Shown here one piece after another: positions 23,732 to 31,561 of a DNA stretch of 43,569 nt. The position numbers and the translations under genes are program-made. Under the pieces are notes generated by a model. That model was not told the origin of the DNA. It was given only the letters and a program-made list of their open reading frames with translations, and made no database searches. Position 1 is the first letter of the stretch; each line of letters opens with the position of its first letter. Location: positions 1 through 43,569 of the forward strand of contig CAJUEU010000014.1 in NCBI GenBank assembly GCA_910585735.1, read 5' to 3'. Source of the DNA: an uncultured Oscillospiraceae bacterium (GTDB lineage: Bacteria > Bacillota > Clostridia > Oscillospirales > Oscillospiraceae).

Positions 23732-24325
23732 TCAGTCCACGGCCTCAATAATAGTCACCTGACTCAGGGGGACCCCGGTCTCGGCGGTGACGATCTCAGC
23801 GATTTTGGCCACGTCGGCGTCTCCGATGCCGTTCTCAGTGGCCGAGACCACCACCGACACTCCGCCCTCGCTGATAAAGGTGACACAGTCGGTGTAGCCC
23901 TTGGCAATGACCAGGTTTTCGATCTGAGCCTCAGAGACCGCCGAGGCAGCGAGAGCCTCGATGGCGGCGCCGGCATCCAGCTTGGCCGACTCCTCAGCCG
24001 CCTCGCTCCCTACGGTCTCCCGCAGGATCCCAAGGGCGCTGTCCCGGGCCTGCTGCCGGTTGAGCCGGGCCGATGCGAAGTAGCCTGTGGAGGTCTTGGC
24101 CGCCGGGCTCTCCGCGGGATCAGGGCTGGCCGACGGGTCCGGGGAGGCCGCGGGCTGACCGCCCAGCAGGGGATCTCCCGTGGGCGTGGCGCCCACCAGA
24201 GTGGCCTGGCCCAAGAGTTTACCCGCGTCCTCGTTCTCCTTGCCGTAGGACCAGTTGAGATAGACCGCCACGCAGACAAAGAGGACGATGGCGGCCACCA
24301 CCGCATTTCGCTTCCAGAGTTTCAT
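23732..24325 (-). CDS. spoIIIAH: Stage III sporulation protein AH
   Basis: SpoIIIAH lies in the mother-cell membrane and binds forespore SpoIIQ across the intermembrane space, forming the zipper or feeding-tube channel with the other SpoIIIA proteins. The 197-residue product has an N-terminal membrane helix (about 8-28), a proline/alanine/serine-rich linker (about 45-75), and the C-terminal ring-building domain with LNRQQARDSALGIL and IENLVIAKGYTDCV. The ATG at 24325 is preferred to a GTG at 24340 that overlaps spoIIIAG. It is the last gene of the operon. Confidence 0.94.
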   Translation of the reverse strand: MKLWKRNAVVAAIVLFVCVAVYLNWSYGKENEDAGKLLGQATLVGATPTGDPLLGGQPAASPDPSASPDPAESPAAKTSTGYFASARLNRQQARDSALGILRETVGSEAAEESAKLDAGAAIEALAASAVSEAQIENLVIAKGYTDCVTFISEGGVSVVVSATENGIGDADVAKIAEIVTAETGVPLSQVTIIEAVD

Positions 24326-24336
24326 ACCGTTTTTCC

Positions 24337-24843
24337 TCACTTTCCCTTACATACTGATATTTTATCCGCTCCCAGCCCGGTCAGGGCAGAAACAGCTTGG
24401 GTCAGGGCCAGCTTTACCGACGGGTCGCCGGCCCCCTGAGCCACCACCAGAGCCCCCAGATAGCTGGGTCCCATCTCCTGAACGGTGACCGGCTCCTGAA
24501 TACCGCCCCCCCGAGAGGCCAGCACCGGGGCGGTCTCCCGGGTGGTTTCAGTAGCGCTCCCCTCCTGAGCCAAGACCTGTTTGGGCCCCTCCTTCAGCGT
24601 GAGGATCACATAGACTTCCCCCGCCCCTTCCACCTGGGAGAGAGTACGCTTTAGCTTTTCCTCCAAAGCCTCCCGGGAAAACTGACTTACACTCTCCTGG
24701 GTCAGAATGGCGTTGGTCTTCCCCTCCTCCTTCTCCCCCGAGGGAAAGAGCAGGAGCAGGACCCCCACCAGCAGCACCAAAAGCACGTATTTATATTTCC
24801 CAAACAGCTCCAAAGCCTTTCGGCTCCATACAGTCCCCTTCAT
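24337..24843 (-). CDS. spoIIIAG: Stage III sporulation protein AG
   Basis: SpoIIIAG forms a large ring in the channel between mother cell and forespore. The 168-residue product has a membrane helix (about residues 19-36, VLLVLLVGVLLLLF) and a ring-building domain (LEEKLKRTLSQVEGAGEVYVILTL). The last part, with YLGALVVAQGAGDPSVKLAL, fits the family. Its ATG overlaps the spoIIIAF stop by four bases. The open frame upstream to 25299 is a shadow and is rejected. Confidence 0.94.
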   Translation of the reverse strand: MKGTVWSRKALELFGKYKYVLLVLLVGVLLLLFPSGEKEEGKTNAILTQESVSQFSREALEEKLKRTLSQVEGAGEVYVILTLKEGPKQVLAQEGSATETTRETAPVLASRGGGIQEPVTVQEMGPSYLGALVVAQGAGDPSVKLALTQAVSALTGLGADKISVCKGK

Positions 24844-25316
24844 GGCTCCTCCTCCCGGAATATCTGACGCTGAGGCGGGATGTCCAATTCCCGGGCGATA
24901 GCTTGGCTCAGCGCCTCCCTTTCCTGCTTGCTCCAGACACCCACGATCTCTACGCTCCGGGGTACCGGCCATCCCGAGGGGTCTTCCCCCACGACCACCC
25001 GAACGGTGCAGGATACCCCAAGCTCCCGGCCTTTGTCCACAATATATGCGCTTGTCTTTTCCGCTATGAGTGCCTTTATCATTTCTTCTCCCACATCCGA
25101 AGCGCTCTCTTCCCACGTCCCCTGATCCGGGACCAAGGCGGCCAGATCCTGAGGGTCCAGGGCAGCCACCGGGCGAATTGCCGCCAGCAGCAGCACCAGC
25201 CCTCCCAGCAAGGTCCCTACTTTTTTTATGGTCCCTTCCGGGGTGAGGGACTGGGCCAAAGCCACCGCTAAAGCGGCTCCCACCACCCCCAAAAGCCACT
25301 CTCTGAGAAAGGTCAT
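24840..25316 (-). CDS. spoIIIAF: Stage III sporulation protein AF
   Basis: The 158-residue membrane protein has two N-terminal membrane helices (FLREWLLGVVGAALAVALAQSL and GTLLGGLVLLLAAIRPV) and a soluble C-terminal domain related to the ring-building proteins. It is required for the mother cell-forespore channel. Start ATG at 25316 follows the spoIIIAE stop by 22 bases and has AAGGGAGG upstream. A longer frame to 25442 overlaps spoIIIAE and is rejected. Confidence 0.92.
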   Translation of the reverse strand: MTFLREWLLGVVGAALAVALAQSLTPEGTIKKVGTLLGGLVLLLAAIRPVAALDPQDLAALVPDQGTWEESASDVGEEMIKALIAEKTSAYIVDKGRELGVSCTVRVVVGEDPSGWPVPRSVEIVGVWSKQEREALSQAIARELDIPPQRQIFREEEP

Positions 25317-25338
25317 TCCTTTTCCTCCCTTGTTCCCC

Positions 25339-26406
25339 TTAGGTCCCGACGGCCTGAAGGGAAGTGATAAGGGCCACGTAGAGGATAAGCCCACCCCCCG
25401 CCACAGCTCCCAGAAGCAGAGCGAAGGCCGAACCCATAGCATCCAACAGCCCGGCTACCGGGCCCGCGGTCAGGGTGTCCGCTAAGGCGGCGGTGAGCTT
25501 GTAGATCAGATAGTGGCACCCCAGCCGCAAAAAGGGAAGCAGACAGATACACAGTACCGCCAGCAGTCCCGCCACGCCTACGGTACTTTTCAGCACTCCT
25601 GCCCCTGCCGCCACCGTCTCGGCGGCGTCCGACAGGATACCTCCCACCACAGGAACCAGCCCGGATAAGGCGGTCTTGGCCGCCTTCTGCGTCAGCGCGT
25701 CAGCGTTGCCCGCCACCGCTCCCGTCACGGTCAGGCAGAGCACAAAGCCGCTGAGAAGCAGGGTGAGCGTGGCGGTAGCCGCCCGCTTCAAGAGAGCGGC
25801 CGCCCGCTGGAGCCCCGGATTTCCCAGAGCGGCGCTGGCCGTAGAGGCGGCCACCCAGGCAAATGTCAGCGGGAGGATCAGCCTTTCCATCAGCTCCAGT
25901 AAAAGCTGCAAAAACAGGAGGACCGCCCCCTGCCGAACAGCGGCCGAAGCCGGAGCTCCCGCCGCGGCGCAGGAAGCTGTTACCACGGGCAGGAGAAGCC
26001 GGGCAAAGTCCAGCATACGGCCCAGAGTCTCCCGTCCCAAGCCCATGAGAGAATGAACATCGGCCACCGCCATAGCGGCCACCGCCACAGCTCCCGCCAG
26101 GCGTACCGGGTCCAGGGTCCCCTCCTTCCTCCGCAGGGTGGCAGTAACGCCGCAGAGAAGGGCCACCGCCAGAAGCATAAGTCCCCGCTGCCCCGCCCGG
26201 CGAAGCTCTCCGGGGAGCTGGTTTGTTCCCGCCTTTGCCACCGAGGTCAAACCGGCGGAGAAATCTCCGCCGGACAGCTCCTCCCAGCTGAGGTACCCCT
26301 CCAGATAAGACTCGGCGTTTATCCGCAGGCCGGTCCAACCGGTCTCCTCCTCCAGTTCTCCCGCCCAGGCCACCGGGGCAAGAAAGAGAAGAGCTATAAG
26401 CGCTAT
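25339..26406 (-). CDS. spoIIIAE: Stage III sporulation protein AE, with no standard start codon
   Basis: SpoIIIAE is a multi-pass membrane protein of the sporulation channel. The product has a signal-like segment (ALIALLFLAPVAWAGELEE), then about seven hydrophobic segments including RLLLPVVTASCAAAG and SGLVPVVGGILSDAAETV, typical of the family. The frame carries no ATG, GTG or TTG between an ATG 60 residues too far upstream, inside spoIIIAD, and a GTG at 26373 inside the signal segment. An ATA at 26406-26404 overlaps the spoIIIAD stop as ATAG, the same geometry as the ATGA overlaps nearby. GGGG lies five bases upstream. I chose this as the likely start (355 residues; relatives about 380-400). 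Confidence 0.8.
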   Translation of the reverse strand: MALIALLFLAPVAWAGELEEETGWTGLRINAESYLEGYLSWEELSGGDFSAGLTSVAKAGTNQLPGELRRAGQRGLMLLAVALLCGVTATLRRKEGTLDPVRLAGAVAVAAMAVADVHSLMGLGRETLGRMLDFARLLLPVVTASCAAAGAPASAAVRQGAVLLFLQLLLELMERLILPLTFAWVAASTASAALGNPGLQRAAALLKRAATATLTLLLSGFVLCLTVTGAVAGNADALTQKAAKTALSGLVPVVGGILSDAAETVAAGAGVLKSTVGVAGLLAVLCICLLPFLRLGCHYLIYKLTAALADTLTAGPVAGLLDAMGSAFALLLGAVAGGGLILYVALITSLQAVGT

Positions 26407-26786
26407 AAAAGCCCCGAGAGGAGCTCCAGCATGGCCTGCACCAACGGGAGCGCGGCCAGCAGTGCCAAAGCGGCCCCGGCTGTCTCCAAAAAGGCAGCCA
26501 GTCCCCCTTCCCCCGCATCCTTGCAGACCGACGCGGCCAGGTGGGTCACCACCCCGATCCCCGCCGTTTTCCATACCGGGGCCCAAAGCTGGGGCTCCAA
26601 CCCTGAGGTTCGGGAGAGGGCGTCGGCAAACCCCCGAAGGTTGGCCAGGGCGGAAAAGCCCTGCCACAGAAGGAGGGTACCTGCCGCCAGCACCAGGACA
26701 AGCGCCAGAACTGGCACCTCCCTCCGCAGCAGCAAGGCAAACAGCGCGGCGGTCACCGCCAAAGCGGCCAGCTTGAAAATATCCAT
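26403..26786 (-). CDS. spoIIIAD: Stage III sporulation protein AD
   Basis: This 127-residue membrane protein of the sporulation channel has hydrophobic segments around 5-20, 26-45 and 100-122, with VWKTAGIGVVTHLAASVCKDAGE between them. That motif is conserved in SpoIIIAD. It starts six bases after spoIIIAC ends and its TAG is shared with the proposed ATA start of spoIIIAE. Confidence 0.94.
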   Translation of the reverse strand: MDIFKLAALAVTAALFALLLRREVPVLALVLVLAAGTLLLWQGFSALANLRGFADALSRTSGLEPQLWAPVWKTAGIGVVTHLAASVCKDAGEGGLAAFLETAGAALALLAALPLVQAMLELLSGLL

Positions 26787-26792
26787 GCGTCC

Positions 26793-26987
26793 TCACAATC
26801 CAAACAGCTCCTTCACCATCAGGAAAAGGTCGCTGATCTTCTGCACCACCATCATCAACACCACCACCAATCCCGCCAGGGTGGTGAGCATCGCCTGCTC
26901 GTCCCGGCCGGAGCGGGAGAGCACCTGATTAAGCACAGCCACCAATATCCCGATGGCCGCAATGCGAAAAATAAAATCCACATCCAT
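26793..26987 (-). CDS. spoIIIAC: Stage III sporulation protein AC
   Basis: A 64-residue protein with two membrane helices (about 6-24 and 34-54). The motif VLNQVLSRSGRDEQAML is typical of SpoIIIAC. It is part of the membrane core of the mother cell-forespore channel. It follows spoIIIAB by 26 bases. Confidence 0.95.
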   Translation of the reverse strand: MDVDFIFRIAAIGILVAVLNQVLSRSGRDEQAMLTTLAGLVVVLMMVVQKISDLFLMVKELFGL

Positions 26988-27013
26988 ACCTGTTCCCCCA
27001 TTTCCTTGGTTCC

Positions 27014-27526
27014 TTACAGCAGCAGGATCAGTACCGCCGCTCCCAGGGAAAGCCCCAACGCTCCCCAGGCCTTTCCCTTTTCCTGCCGCTCTTTCCGTGT
27101 CTCCCCCGCCAAGCGGGAAAGCTCTTCCCGGGTCAGCCGGAGGGACTCAAGCTGGCTTTCCCGGTCATAGCGGCCCAAGGCCTCCCCCAACCGGGCCAAA
27201 GCTTCCAGCTCTGGAGGAAACAGGGGCCCGGGAGTCGTTTCCAGCCCCCGCCGCCAAATCTCGCCAAAGGTTCTTTCCCCCAACTCCTCCAGTCCATTCA
27301 GGACAGCCGAAGCCCATTCCCGAACGGGAAAAGCGCTCCGCCGGGACAGTTGGGCCAACAGCTCAGGCATGGGCGGTGAGGAAAAAGCCAGCTCCCGCTC
27401 CAGAAGAGCCAAAGCCTCTCCCCAGACCTCCAAAGCCGCCAGCCGGCGGGCAAGCTCCCGGGAAGGAGCCATCCCCAGGGCAAGAGCTCCCCCCAACAGA
27501 AGCAAAGCCCCCAAAGCCCTCAGCAT
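27014..27526 (-). CDS. spoIIIAB: Stage III sporulation protein AB
   Basis: The 170-residue protein has membrane helices at both ends (about 4-20 and 155-169) with a helical cytoplasmic part between them. The order and layout resemble type II secretion F-like helices. It is required for assembly of the sporulation channel. It overlaps spoIIIAA by seven bases. The arginine- and leucine-rich character follows local GC content. Confidence 0.93.
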   Translation of the reverse strand: MLRALGALLLLGGALALGMAPSRELARRLAALEVWGEALALLERELAFSSPPMPELLAQLSRRSAFPVREWASAVLNGLEELGERTFGEIWRRGLETTPGPLFPPELEALARLGEALGRYDRESQLESLRLTREELSRLAGETRKERQEKGKAWGALGLSLGAAVLILLL

Positions 27527-28416
27527 GGCAGCGCCTCTACCCGGAAGGCGCGGTCCGCTCCCCGGCGGATGACTACCGCCCGGGAAAAGAGCCGGCGGTC
27601 CAGAAGCTCCCGGTAGAGAGGTCTGACGGCAAGCTCCTCCACGCTTCCGGCATGGACGGTGGCCAAAAGCCGGGATCCGCAGTTGGCGCAGTGGGTCAGG
27701 GCGGCCAGATCGGCGGGATCGGTGAGCTCGTCACAGGCCAGAACTTGGGGGGTCATGGCACGGAGAAGCATCAAAAGTGCCTGTGCTTTGGGGCACCCCT
27801 CTAAAATGTCCGTACGTCCCCCCACGTCGAACTGAGGTTCCCCCTCCCACAGAGCGGCCACCTCCCCCCGCTCGTCGCAAAGGCCTACCCGGAGCGGGCG
27901 AAGGACCAGACCGTCCGAAATAAGGCGGACCAGGTCCCGGAGAAGAGTGGTCTTTCCACCTCCCGGCGGAGCCAGGACCAGAGTATTGGGAAGCTCTCCA
28001 TTTGCTCCCAGAGCCCGGAGCACCGGGGCCCCACAGCCGGGGACAGCATGAGCCACCCGCAGATTTAAAGATGATAGGCTTCGTAGGTTACGCACCTGGC
28101 CCTCCTCGGTCCACACACTTCCGCAAAGGCCCAGCCGGTGCCCACCCTTGAGAGGCAAATAGCCCCGGCGGGCTGCTTCCAGGGCAGTGTGGGCACTGGC
28201 CTGGGTCACCAGCTCCACCGTCAGCTCCAGTTCCCGGCGGGTGACCGCCCCCTCCCCCGGAAGGTGGAGCTCGTCCCCCTCCAGAGAAACCGTGGGGAGC
28301 CGCCCCGCCCGAAGGCGGAACTCCTCCACCCGATCCCACAAGGGCTTCGGCAATTCCCTGGCCCGAAGCCGCAGAGCGGGAGGCAGAAAGGCGATGACCT
28401 CCTCAAACGTACACAT
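27520..28416 (-). CDS. spoIIIAA: Stage III sporulation protein AA (ATPase)
   Basis: SpoIIIAA is the secretion-type ATPase of the sporulation channel. The 298 residues contain a Walker A motif PPGGGKTT (150-157), a Walker B-like VLACDEL, and the conserved MTPQVLACDELTDPADLAAL followed by LLATVHAGS. It is the first gene of the complete eight-gene operon. GAGGAGGG precedes the ATG, and a sigma-E-type promoter lies 42 bases upstream, consistent with expression in the mother cell. Confidence 0.95.
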   Translation of the reverse strand: MCTFEEVIAFLPPALRLRARELPKPLWDRVEEFRLRAGRLPTVSLEGDELHLPGEGAVTRRELELTVELVTQASAHTALEAARRGYLPLKGGHRLGLCGSVWTEEGQVRNLRSLSSLNLRVAHAVPGCGAPVLRALGANGELPNTLVLAPPGGGKTTLLRDLVRLISDGLVLRPLRVGLCDERGEVAALWEGEPQFDVGGRTDILEGCPKAQALLMLLRAMTPQVLACDELTDPADLAALTHCANCGSRLLATVHAGSVEELAVRPLYRELLDRRLFSRAVVIRRGADRAFRVEALPC

Positions 28417-28457
28417 GGACTTCCCTCCTCTTTGGTGCTTGTCTCATGACGCAATTA

Positions 28458-28487
28458 TATCTATGAGGGTTTGTCCCCCTTTATGAC
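28458..28487 (-). promoter_or_regulatory. Sigma-E-type promoter of the spoIIIA operon
   Basis: On the minus strand GTCATAAA (28487-28480) and CATAGATA (28465-28458) are separated by 14 bases. This matches the sigma-E pattern (about TCATATT, 13-15 bases, CATACAAT). It lies between the terminator of the ABC operon and spoIIIAA, and no sigma-A promoter competes in the gap. Confidence 0.75.
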
Positions 28488-28548
28488 GGGGAGAGAAAAA
28501 ATCCCTTTCCCATCACGGAAAATAGGGCAGTCCGCTTTCAGGCAGAAA

Positions 28549-28580
28549 GATACCCCACGGGAGCATTCCCGTGGGGTATC
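28549..28580 (-). terminator. Terminator hairpin after the ABC transporter operon
   Basis: A perfect 14-base stem (28549-28562 with 28567-28580, GATACCCCACGGGA) and a 4-base loop lie 10 bases after the ATPase stop codon. The T run on the minus strand is short (TTTCT); a longer one is present on the plus strand. Confidence 0.7.
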
Positions 28581-28590
28581 CTTTTTATAT

Positions 28591-29385
28591 TCAGGACAGT
28601 AGTAGTTTATCGTCAGCCTCATCCGACCCGGTAGCCTGACCAAACCGGGCCAGAAGCTGCTCCACTGTCAGCTTTTTCTTGTCCTCCCCGGCAATATCCA
28701 GAACGATCTTCCCTTCGTACATCATAATAAGCCGGTTGCCATGGGCGATGGCGTCCTTCATATTGTGGGTGATCATCAGAGTGGTGAGGTGGTCCCTCCC
28801 CACGATGCGCTCGGTTGCGTCCAGCACCTTGGCCGCCGTCTTGGGGTCCAGCGCGGCGGTATGCTCGTCCAGCAGAAGAAGCTGTGGCTTCCGAAGGGTA
28901 GCCATCAAAAGGGTCAGGGCCTGCCGCTGTCCCCCGGAGAGAAGTCCCACCTTGGAGGTGAGCCTGTCCTCCAGTCCCAGGTCCAGCAGCTTCAGAGTCT
29001 CCCGGTAGCCCTCCCGTTCCTCCTTGGTGATGCCGGAGCGAAGGGAACGGCGCTGTCCCCGGCGGGCGGCCAGAGCCAGGTTCTCCTCGATCTGCATGGT
29101 GGCGGCAGTGCCCATCATGGGATCCTGAAACACCCGGCCAATGTACTTGGCCCGCTTGTACTCCGGGAGCCGGGTCACATCCAATCCGCCCACCGAAATA
29201 GTGCCCCGGTCCACCGGCCAGAGCCCCGCCACCGCATTGAGAAGGGTGGATTTTCCGGCCCCGTTACCGCCGATGACGGTGACGAAATCCCCCTCGTTTA
29301 AGTGGAGGGAGACCCCATTCAGCGCGGTCTTTTCGTTGACCGTTCCCGGGTTAAAGGTCTTGGAAACATTTTTCACCTCAAGCAC
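28591..29385 (-). CDS. ABC transporter ATP-binding protein (TrpZ-type)
   Basis: The 264 residues hold Walker A GGNGAGKST (39-47), the signature LLSGGQRQ (148-155) and Walker B LLLLDEHTAALD (169-180), so it is a normal importer ATPase. In the set with the COG4120-type permease and COG2984-type binding lipoprotein upstream, it drives uptake of an aromatic amino acid or similar small molecule; the substrate is not certain. The start is GTG with GGGAGG upstream, overlapping the permease stop by eight bases. Confidence 0.93.
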   Translation of the reverse strand: MLEVKNVSKTFNPGTVNEKTALNGVSLHLNEGDFVTVIGGNGAGKSTLLNAVAGLWPVDRGTISVGGLDVTRLPEYKRAKYIGRVFQDPMMGTAATMQIEENLALAARRGQRRSLRSGITKEEREGYRETLKLLDLGLEDRLTSKVGLLSGGQRQALTLLMATLRKPQLLLLDEHTAALDPKTAAKVLDATERIVGRDHLTTLMITHNMKDAIAHGNRLIMMYEGKIVLDIAGEDKKKLTVEQLLARFGQATGSDEADDKLLLS

Positions 29386-30310
29386 GGACCTTACCTCCCT
29401 TTCCCGGGGTGTTGAAATACCTGCCCTTCCAGTAAGGAACAGCCAGGAAAATGGCCACGATACAGGCCGAGATCAGCTTCAGATAGTTGGTGTTGATATG
29501 GCTCAGGCTCACCACCGCCTGGATCACCACGTAATAGACGATGGCGCCCAGAGAGACCGCCAGCAACTTCAGGGCAAAGTTGATGAACAGCTTTCCGAAC
29601 AGGACTTCCCCAATGATGACGGCGGCCAGGCCGATCACGATAGCTCCCTTGCCCATACTGGAGTCGGCAAAGGACTGGTACTGGCTGAGGAGAGCCCCGG
29701 ACAGAGCCACCAGGCCGTTGGAGAGCATGAGCCCCAGCACCACATTCACGTTGGTATTGATACCCTGGGCCCGGGCCATGTTTTGATTGGCGCCGGTGGC
29801 CCGGAGGGAGGCACCCCGCTCAGTCCCAAAGAACCAGTATAGAATGGCGATGATGGCTATCGTAAAAAGGCCCACCACCAAAACAGGGTGCCGCCACAGA
29901 GGATAGCCCCGAAGAAACCGGGAGGAGATCAGCAGTCTTTCCAGGTTCTCCCGGTCAATGATATTGATGGCCACGTTGGCTTTCATCCCCATAATGGCCA
30001 GATTCACCGACCAGAGGGCCAGTTGGGTCAAAATACCCGACAGGATAGCCGGGATCCCACAGAGGGTATGGAGGACCCCGGTGACCAGTCCGGCCAGCAC
30101 TCCGGCTAAAAAGGCACACAGGAGGGCCACCCACAGGTCGATCCCAGCCCCGTAGAGTACCACAAAGGTGGCTCCCCCAGTGCAGAAGGAGCCATCCACC
30201 GTCAGGTCGGCCACGTCCAGTATCTTATAGGTGATATAAACGCCGATGGCCATGATCCCCCAGATCAGCCCCTGGGACACCGCTCCCGGCAAGGCATTGA
30301 TAAAGCTCAT
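29378..30310 (-). CDS. ABC transporter permease (TrpY-type)
   Basis: The 310-residue permease has about eight or nine membrane segments and begins SFINALPGAVSQGLIWGIMAIGVYITYKIL, which is the typical start of this family related to branched-chain amino-acid permeases. The conserved LTVDGSFCTGGA follows. The frame is open to a GTG at 30364, but the ATG at 30310 gives the family N-terminus. The ribosome binding site, AAGGA, is about 11 bases away and not ideal. It lies 70 bases after the binding-protein gene. Confidence 0.92.
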   Translation of the reverse strand: MSFINALPGAVSQGLIWGIMAIGVYITYKILDVADLTVDGSFCTGGATFVVLYGAGIDLWVALLCAFLAGVLAGLVTGVLHTLCGIPAILSGILTQLALWSVNLAIMGMKANVAINIIDRENLERLLISSRFLRGYPLWRHPVLVVGLFTIAIIAILYWFFGTERGASLRATGANQNMARAQGINTNVNVVLGLMLSNGLVALSGALLSQYQSFADSSMGKGAIVIGLAAVIIGEVLFGKLFINFALKLLAVSLGAIVYYVVIQAVVSLSHINTNYLKLISACIVAIFLAVPYWKGRYFNTPGKGGKVRA

Positions 30311-30380
30311 AATGGCAATATTCCTTCCAAAAAGATTTGACCTGCTCTTTGTCCTTTGGAGCACGTCCCAAAGGTTCCCT

Positions 30381-31355
30381 TTAGTTCCTGATGGCTTCGT
30401 AGCCCTCCGGGGCAGTGATATTCAATGCCTGGCAAAGAGCCGGATTATACTTTTTCACAAATTCAGGGGCATACTGAATGGCCATTTCAGACACCTGGGC
30501 CTCCCCCTTCAGGATCTGAGCAGCCATCTCGCCGGTCTTGTAGCCGATATCATAATAGCTGATGGACAAAGTAGCGACGCCGCAGCCCGCGCAGATGCCC
30601 TCCTCTCCACAGAATACAGGAAGGACCCCCTGGCAGATATTGTTGATGATGCCGGAGTTGGAGGCGGCGGCGTTATCGGTAGGAATATAAAGCACATCAC
30701 TTTCCGCCGCCGCGGCCTGACACACGGCGGCAATATCATTGGAATCGGAAAAGGCATACTGCTTGCAGGCGTAGCCCATATCCTCCAGATAGCCCTGGAC
30801 CGCGTCCACCTGGTACTGGCTGTTGTCCTCGTTGGAGCAATAGAGAAGCCCCACCTTCTCGGCCTCGGGGTACCACGCCTGGATCATCTGGGCCTGCTGG
30901 TCCAAAGGGGCCAGGTCGGAGGTGCCGGAGACGTTGGTGCCCAGTGTGCCGGAGAAATCCTTGACACCAAAGGCCACGCCGTATTCAGTGACCGAGGTTC
31001 CCAGAATAGGAATGTCCCCGGTGGCGGCCGCCGCCGCCTGAAGGGCCGGAGTGGCGTTGGCCATAATAAGATCCACCCCGTCGGACACAAAGGTCCCCGC
31101 GATGGTGGAGCAGAGGGCGGGGTCCTCCGCGGCGTTCTGAAGGTCGTACTCCCAGCCATCCTCCCCCAGCTTGTCGTTCATAGCGGCGATAAAGCCCTCG
31201 GTGGCATCGTCCAGGGCAGGGTGGGTCACATACTGGGAAATACCTACCTTATAAACCTTATCCCCAGTAGAGGTCTGGTCATCCCCACCGCAGGCGGTCA
31301 AGCTGAGGGACAGGAGCCCGGCAAGAGCCAGACTCAGAAGCTTACGATTTTTCAT
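30381..31355 (-). CDS. ABC transporter substrate-binding lipoprotein (TrpX-type)
   Basis: A lipoprotein signal (LSLSLTAC, lipidated C22) precedes a periplasmic-binding-like domain of the DUF534/COG2984 family. Landmarks include VGISQYVTHPALDDATEGF, PILGTSVTEYG, VGLLYCSNEDNSQYQ and PTDNAAASNSGII. The family is proposed to take up tryptophan or tyrosine in some streptococci, but here no tryptophan T-box is visible upstream, so the substrate is open. Expression starts at a near-consensus promoter, with a palindrome and a G-run in the leader. Confidence 0.92.
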   Translation of the reverse strand: MKNRKLLSLALAGLLSLSLTACGGDDQTSTGDKVYKVGISQYVTHPALDDATEGFIAAMNDKLGEDGWEYDLQNAAEDPALCSTIAGTFVSDGVDLIMANATPALQAAAAATGDIPILGTSVTEYGVAFGVKDFSGTLGTNVSGTSDLAPLDQQAQMIQAWYPEAEKVGLLYCSNEDNSQYQVDAVQGYLEDMGYACKQYAFSDSNDIAAVCQAAAAESDVLYIPTDNAAASNSGIINNICQGVLPVFCGEEGICAGCGVATLSISYYDIGYKTGEMAAQILKGEAQVSEMAIQYAPEFVKKYNPALCQALNITAPEGYEAIRN

Positions 31356-31363
31356 AGGTTCTT

Positions 31364-31373
31364 CCCCCCCCCC
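31364..31373 (-). promoter_or_regulatory. Run of ten G as ribosome binding site
   Basis: On the coding strand ten consecutive G are followed by AAGAACCT and ATG. The G run can pair with the C-rich end of 16S rRNA and replaces a normal AGGAGG. Its length could vary by slippage. Confidence 0.6.
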
Positions 31374-31379
31374 ATTTTC

Positions 31380-31401
31380 TTTAACACTTTTTTGTGTTAA
31401 A
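31380..31401 (-). promoter_or_regulatory. Palindrome in the ABC operon leader (operator or attenuator candidate)
   Basis: TTTAACAC (31380-31387) and GTGTTAAA (31394-31401) are perfect inverted repeats around TTTTTT. They sit just downstream of the predicted transcription start, between the promoter and the ribosome binding site. A repressor site is one option and an RNA hairpin another. Confidence 0.5.
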
Positions 31402-31412
31402 ACTCAGGTGTT

Positions 31413-31441
31413 ATTATAACCACACGCGCCGCAAATGTCAA
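31413..31441 (-). promoter_or_regulatory. Consensus sigma-A promoter of the ABC operon
   Basis: On the minus strand TTGACA (31441-31436), 17 bases, TATAAT (31418-31413): a perfect match to the vegetative consensus. The transcription start should be near 31406. Confidence 0.9.
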
Positions 31442-31502
31442 CCACAAATTTTCAGCAGCGTGTCCCCTCCGCGTTTTTAGTATGCCCCCTTCCGGGACAA
31501 AC

Positions 31503-31540
31503 AAAAACGGCCCACTGAAGAAATAGCCTTCGGTGGGCCG
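31503..31540 (-). terminator. Terminator of the pilT operon
   Basis: The arms CGGCCCACTGAAG (31508-31520) and CTTCGGTGGGCCG (31528-31540) pair with one mismatch. On the minus strand a TTTTT run follows. It lies 22 bases after the pilT stop. Confidence 0.85.
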
Positions 31541-31561
31541 CTTTCTGTTGTTGGAGGAGAC

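Noticed and set aside
26407..26796. spoIIIAE started at an upstream ATG inside or before spoIIIAD
   Set aside because: It would add a long glycine- and arginine-rich stretch that is the out-of-frame image of spoIIIAD and bury the signal segment.
28461..28643. 60-codon minus frame with cysteines upstream of spoIIIAA
   Set aside because: It runs through the terminator hairpin and sigma-E promoter and overlaps the end of the ABC ATPase gene; it has no ribosome binding site.
31356..31441. T-box or other tryptophan riboswitch ahead of the TrpXYZ-type transporter
   Set aside because: The leader from the predicted start to the ATG is only about 50 bases, too short for a T-box, and the conserved T-box core is not seen.
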